Origin: Pseudomonas sputi
GTDB taxonomy: Bacteria > Pseudomonadota > Gammaproteobacteria > Pseudomonadales > Pseudomonadaceae
Direction: 5' to 3'
Length of the DNA stretch: 64,000 bases
Assembly: GCF_021603585.1 (NCBI RefSeq)
Contig: NZ_BQHI01000027.1
Coordinates: 1 to 64,000 of the forward strand
Both the position numbers and the translations under genes were made by a program. Under the pieces are notes generated by a model that worked only from the letters and a program-made list of their open reading frames with translations, had not been told where the DNA came from and did not search any database. Shown in pieces: positions 60,953-64,000 of the stretch (positions within the stretch are counted from its first letter, which is position 1; the number at the start of each line of letters is the position of its first letter).

Positions 60953-63900
60953 CTACTGAGCAGGCGGCGCCGGCTCCGGCTCATTGGTCACCCGCAGCAA
61001 TCCCCACAGTCCCGAGGTGTTGCCATAGGCGCCGTAATCGCGGAACAGGTAGTCACCCGGTATCGCGTTGCTGCCCCCGGCGCTCGGGATCATGAAGCTG
61101 AAGTGCGCTGCCGGCAGGATGCTCTCGTGAGCGCCGATGTAAATCGACATCGGGTTGTAGCCGAAGCGCACCGAACCCACGCCCGGCGTGCCCATCGGGT
61201 AGCCGCCGGTGTCGCTCTTCTCGGCCTGGAACGGGTTGAGCGACCAGACGTGCCCGTCGAGCTGGAACGTCGTGCCGCGACTGCCGCCGCTCGGCATCAG
61301 GATGTGCGTACGCAACGGTTGACCGGGTTTGGCATACAGCACCGGCGTCTGCGGATCGCCGCCCACCAGCGCATTGCTGTAGGCCATGTGCGCATGGGTC
61401 ATGTCGCCGTAACCCGCGCCATCGGCACGGCCAAACGGCGCATCCGGGGCGAGGCCGAAGCGATACCACAAAGGTTCAGTCTTGTAGTTGATGGCCATGC
61501 TCGAGTTGTCCTGCGGATCGGTCGGCACACCGAAGCCCTCGGCAGCGATGCCTTCGACCGGCCGGCCATTGGCCCAGCGAGTATTCAGCGCCTTGTGCCA
61601 GACCATCGCGAAGTCACGGTAAGTCGTCTGCCCCGGTGCGGTGACCGTGGCGTTGACCTTGCGCGCATCCTCGACCCAGGTCGCGCCGATCGGCAGGATG
61701 CTCATCGCCCCACCCAGGCCTTTTTGTGGTTGCTTGATCACATCCGCCGGGGTGATGTTCAGGCCACCGAACTCCACGGCCGTGGCGTTGATGTTGTCGA
61801 CACTGCGCCCCAGTTGGGTGACCGGTTTGCCTTCACGCTCCAGGTGCCCGGCGTAGTACTGATAGGTACGGGTCGGGTAGGCACCGCTGCTGCCAACCCG
61901 TGGCGGCACGGTCTGGATCGGGTTGGCGCCGACGTTGGCACCGTCGGATTTGGTGATGTCGTAGGCCAGCAGTTGCGCGTGCAGCCCCACGTGGCTGGAC
62001 GGCCGCATCAGGTTGTTGCTGAAGGTGGTCGAGCCCAGGCCACTGTTGCGGTCGCGCTTGACGATGCCTTGCATCACCGCGGTCTGGGTCAGGTCCGGCA
62101 TCACGCTCGGCAGACGGTTTTCCAGGGTGATATTGATGCAGTCCCCGGCCGCTGCGCGCAGCACCAGCGGTTCGACCGGAATGCCGGGTTTGAGCTTGCC
62201 GCTGACCGGATCGAGGTCGGATTTGCGCACGTACAGGATCGCCGTCGGATCATGCAGCGGCCCACTCTGACCACCAATGGTGATGGTCTCGCCGTCCTCC
62301 GGATCAGTGACCGTGACCTGCGGGATGCTCACCGTGCGCGAGTTCAGCACCAGGGTGCCGCCCGCCGGATTCAGCGGCCCGCCGACATGCTGCCCCAGCC
62401 CGGCAGAATCGCCGATGCTCAAGCCCAGCGAATTGCCGAGGATGTCATTGGCCAGCGCCGCGACCACTTCATAGTTGCGCTGCACCGTCGGCCGTGTGCC
62501 GATGCCGTTAGGGTTGGCGCCATAGCGTGGGCAACTGCCCTCGAACGCGACTGTGTTGCGCATGGCGGCCGGGCTCGGATTGTTGGGGATCGCAAACAGA
62601 TCATTGCGCTTGGCCGTGTAGTTACGCATCACGCCCCAGATCCCGCTCCAGTAGCCTTCAATCGAAGCGTCCATCGAGTACAGATAGTCGCCTGTGGTGG
62701 CGGCAGAGCTGGAGAGCATCGACACCGGTGCAATGAAGCCCATCTGTTCGGAGATGCCGATCATCTGCGAGGCGCGCCAGCCGGAGTTGGAGCTGTTGCC
62801 GAAACCGGAACCGCTCTGCAGCCATTTCACGCCATGCAGGGTGACGTTGTGCTCCTCTTCGTGGCCGCCGGCATGCACCCGCAGGCGCACGTTGTCGCCG
62901 GTGTAGGTACGCAGCATCGGGGTGAACGGGTCGCCCGGCTCGCTGCCGCCCTTGTTGATGTGCGGCGGGAACAGGGTGGTGCCGCCGGTCGGGCCAGTGG
63001 CGGCCGTCACCAGGTTCGGCGCCAGGTTCATCGCCGGAATCGCCCGGTCGGTACGGCTTTGCATGGCGTAGGCCAGATCGCCGCCGAGGCCGTCAGCCTG
63101 CATGCCGCGCTTGCCGTCCGGGCCGACCTTGTTCGGATCGTAGACCCGCAGGGCCAGCGGCTCGTTGCGATAGTTGACGACGAACATGCCCGGGTCATCC
63201 ACGGAGATCGCTTGCGGGCAAGGCCGGCTCGGGCAGCCCGGCACCTGACCGCCCTGCACTTCCAGCACGCCTTCGAGCAGGGTGCTGGCGTTGTTGCGCA
63301 CCGGCGGGTTGATCGCGTAGCGGAAGCTGTCGGCGGTAGCCGGGAAGGCTTGCGGATTCGGCACGCCGTTGGGGCCGGCGCCCACGTACACACCGGCTTC
63401 GTAGGCGTGCTGGAAGTCGCTGTATTCGAGGAAGAACTCACGGAAGCTGTCGTTCTTGCCGTCGCCGTCGAGGTCGCCGGTGTTGATCACCGCCTGCCAC
63501 GAGGTCGGCCCGCCGTCCTGCCGCGCGCCGCTGTACAGAGGCTCGCCGGTTTCGGCGTGGAACCAGGTGGAACCGGCCGGTTCCGCCAGCACCGTGGCGT
63601 ACAGGCCGATCTGCTGATGGGTCGATGGGCCTAGGTGGTCGTGGGTGAAGATGGTGCCCAGCCCCCGATCCACGCCCTTGGCATTGACCACCGGGTCGAC
63701 GAACCAGCGCTGCATGGCCGTGCGCGCGCCCATCCAGTCACTGCGTCCGAATTGGCCGAAGAACGGATGCGCCTTGGCTTTCGGGCACGCCTGGGTGCCG
63801 TCGCGCGGGTCGGTGCCCTCGCACTGGTTGAATTCGCGGATCGCATGAATGCGTTCCTGAACGGCACCGGGCGAGAGCACGCCGTCCTCATAGTTCCAGC

Positions 63901-64000
63901 CGTTGGAGGAACCGTCGGCGGAGGTCAGATCCCACTTCGGCAGGTGAATGTGCTGGCCGATCACGTCGGTCGGGGTGCGCACCTGATAGTCGTCCATCTC
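60953..64000 (-). CDS. mnxG: MnxG-type giant multicopper oxidase, C-terminal part
   Basis: The frame is open to the window edge, so at least 1,015 residues are seen and the N-terminus is missing. Copper-type motifs include GQHIHLPKWDL, TIFTHDHLGPSTHQ (HDH and H), HEEEHNVTLHGVKWL, HVGLHAQLLAYD and THAHMAYSN near the end. The large size, multiple cupredoxin-like units and a Pro-rich C-terminal tail (EPEPAPPAQ) fit the MnxG class rather than laccases. The downstream SCO, cytochrome and isomerase genes suggest a dedicated maturation set. Mn(II) oxidation is inferred from family and neighbours. Copper motifs are not in the canonical four-motif order, so some may be structural. Confidence 0.75.
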   Translation of the reverse strand, partial: EMDDYQVRTPTDVIGQHIHLPKWDLTSADGSSNGWNYEDGVLSPGAVQERIHAIREFNQCEGTDPRDGTQACPKAKAHPFFGQFGRSDWMGARTAMQRWFVDPVVNAKGVDRGLGTIFTHDHLGPSTHQQIGLYATVLAEPAGSTWFHAETGEPLYSGARQDGGPTSWQAVINTGDLDGDGKNDSFREFFLEYSDFQHAYEAGVYVGAGPNGVPNPQAFPATADSFRYAINPPVRNNASTLLEGVLEVQGGQVPGCPSRPCPQAISVDDPGMFVVNYRNEPLALRVYDPNKVGPDGKRGMQADGLGGDLAYAMQSRTDRAIPAMNLAPNLVTAATGPTGGTTLFPPHINKGGSEPGDPFTPMLRTYTGDNVRLRVHAGGHEEEHNVTLHGVKWLQSGSGFGNSSNSGWRASQMIGISEQMGFIAPVSMLSSSAATTGDYLYSMDASIEGYWSGIWGVMRNYTAKRNDLFAIPNNPSPAAMRNTVAFEGSCPRYGANPNGIGTRPTVQRNYEVVAALANDILGNSLGLSIGDSAGLGQHVGGPLNPAGGTLVLNSRTVSIPQVTVTDPEDGETITIGGQSGPLHDPTAILYVRKSDLDPVSGKLKPGIPVEPLVLRAAAGDCINITLENRLPSVMPDLTQTAVMQGIVKRDRNSGLGSTTFSNNLMRPSSHVGLHAQLLAYDITKSDGANVGANPIQTVPPRVGSSGAYPTRTYQYYAGHLEREGKPVTQLGRSVDNINATAVEFGGLNITPADVIKQPQKGLGGAMSILPIGATWVEDARKVNATVTAPGQTTYRDFAMVWHKALNTRWANGRPVEGIAAEGFGVPTDPQDNSSMAINYKTEPLWYRFGLAPDAPFGRADGAGYGDMTHAHMAYSNALVGGDPQTPVLYAKPGQPLRTHILMPSGGSRGTTFQLDGHVWSLNPFQAEKSDTGGYPMGTPGVGSVRFGYNPMSIYIGAHESILPAAHFSFMIPSAGGSNAIPGDYLFRDYGAYGNTSGLWGLLRVTNEPEPAPPAQ

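Noticed and set aside
61103-63634. Open frame of about 843 codons antisense to the MnxG-type oxidase
   Set aside because: His/Arg/Val-rich shadow; no start context.

Overview
The window looks like chromosome from a Pseudomonas of the fluorescens group. GC is high with strong third-position bias (long antisense frames shadow most genes), the intergenic REP-type hairpins are Pseudomonas-like, a DUF6124-type gene is present, and the regulatory genes resemble the Mn-oxidation regulators described in Pseudomonas putida. All functions below are read from protein motifs and gene order; no database search was possible.

Region 1 (1-8107): a family 2 glycosyltransferase, a small periplasmic protein, an AttEFGH-like ABC export operon (ATPase, FtsX-type permease, lipocalin-like lipoprotein) and a membrane phosphoethanolamine-transferase-type sulfatase-fold enzyme.

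Region 2 (8498-27267, all + strand, mostly overlapping starts and stops): a Wzx/Wzy-type exopolysaccharide cluster. It makes UDP-glucuronate and its epimer (ugd, epimerase), loads the first sugar on lipid (WcaJ/PglC-type transferase), assembles the repeat unit (one GT4 and two GT2 enzymes), flips and polymerises it (Wzx, Wzy), sets length and exports it (Wzz, a CpsD-like ATPase lacking the Walker A lysine, Wza-like lipoprotein), and modifies or trims it (NodB-type deacetylase, secreted glycoside-hydrolase-like protein, three GNAT-type proteins, YdjC/ChbG-type deacetylase). One GNAT gene is frameshifted; an intact paralogue sits about 2.8 kb downstream.

Region 3 (27317-37147): a methyltransferase and a small secreted protein, then a minus-strand operon that resembles the Mn(II)-oxidation regulators and oxidase of P. 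putida GB-1 (MnxS1/MnxS2/MnxR and McoA): sensor kinase, four-motif multicopper oxidase, SCO1-cytochrome c fusion, second sensor kinase, sigma-54-type response regulator.

Region 4 (37465-43126, +): two paralogous secreted proteins (the second with added Ig-like repeats) and a curli pair, a CsgB-like nucleator and a very long CsgA-like curlin. A patch of small genes, decayed antitoxin and intergenic repeats follows (43127-45274).

Region 5 (54918-45275, -): one apparently continuous operon running from a receiver-only response regulator, through a type II secretion/MSHA-like machine (E ATPase, PilM-, PilN-, PilO- and PilP/GspC-like proteins, secretin, three pseudopilins), straight into csgE-csgF-csgG. 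The csgE start overlaps the last pseudopilin stop (ATGA).

Region 6 (64000-55140, -): the C-terminal part of a very large MnxG-type multicopper oxidase (cut by the window edge), a beta-propeller protein, two SCO1/SenC proteins, a cytochrome c-periplasmic-binding-protein fusion and a parvulin-type isomerase.

The most interesting signal ties regions 3 to 6 together. Two good sigma-54 promoters, one before the multicopper oxidase (35579-35594) and one before the receiver/secretion/csgEFG operon (54985-55000), each have a C-rich/G-rich palindrome (CCC(C)-N6-(G)GGG) centred exactly 84 bp upstream of the -24 element. A further perfect copy lies before the secreted-protein/curli block. This suggests one sigma-54 regulon, probably run by the local MnxR-like regulator, that makes metal oxidases, a dedicated secretion machine and an amyloid matrix together.
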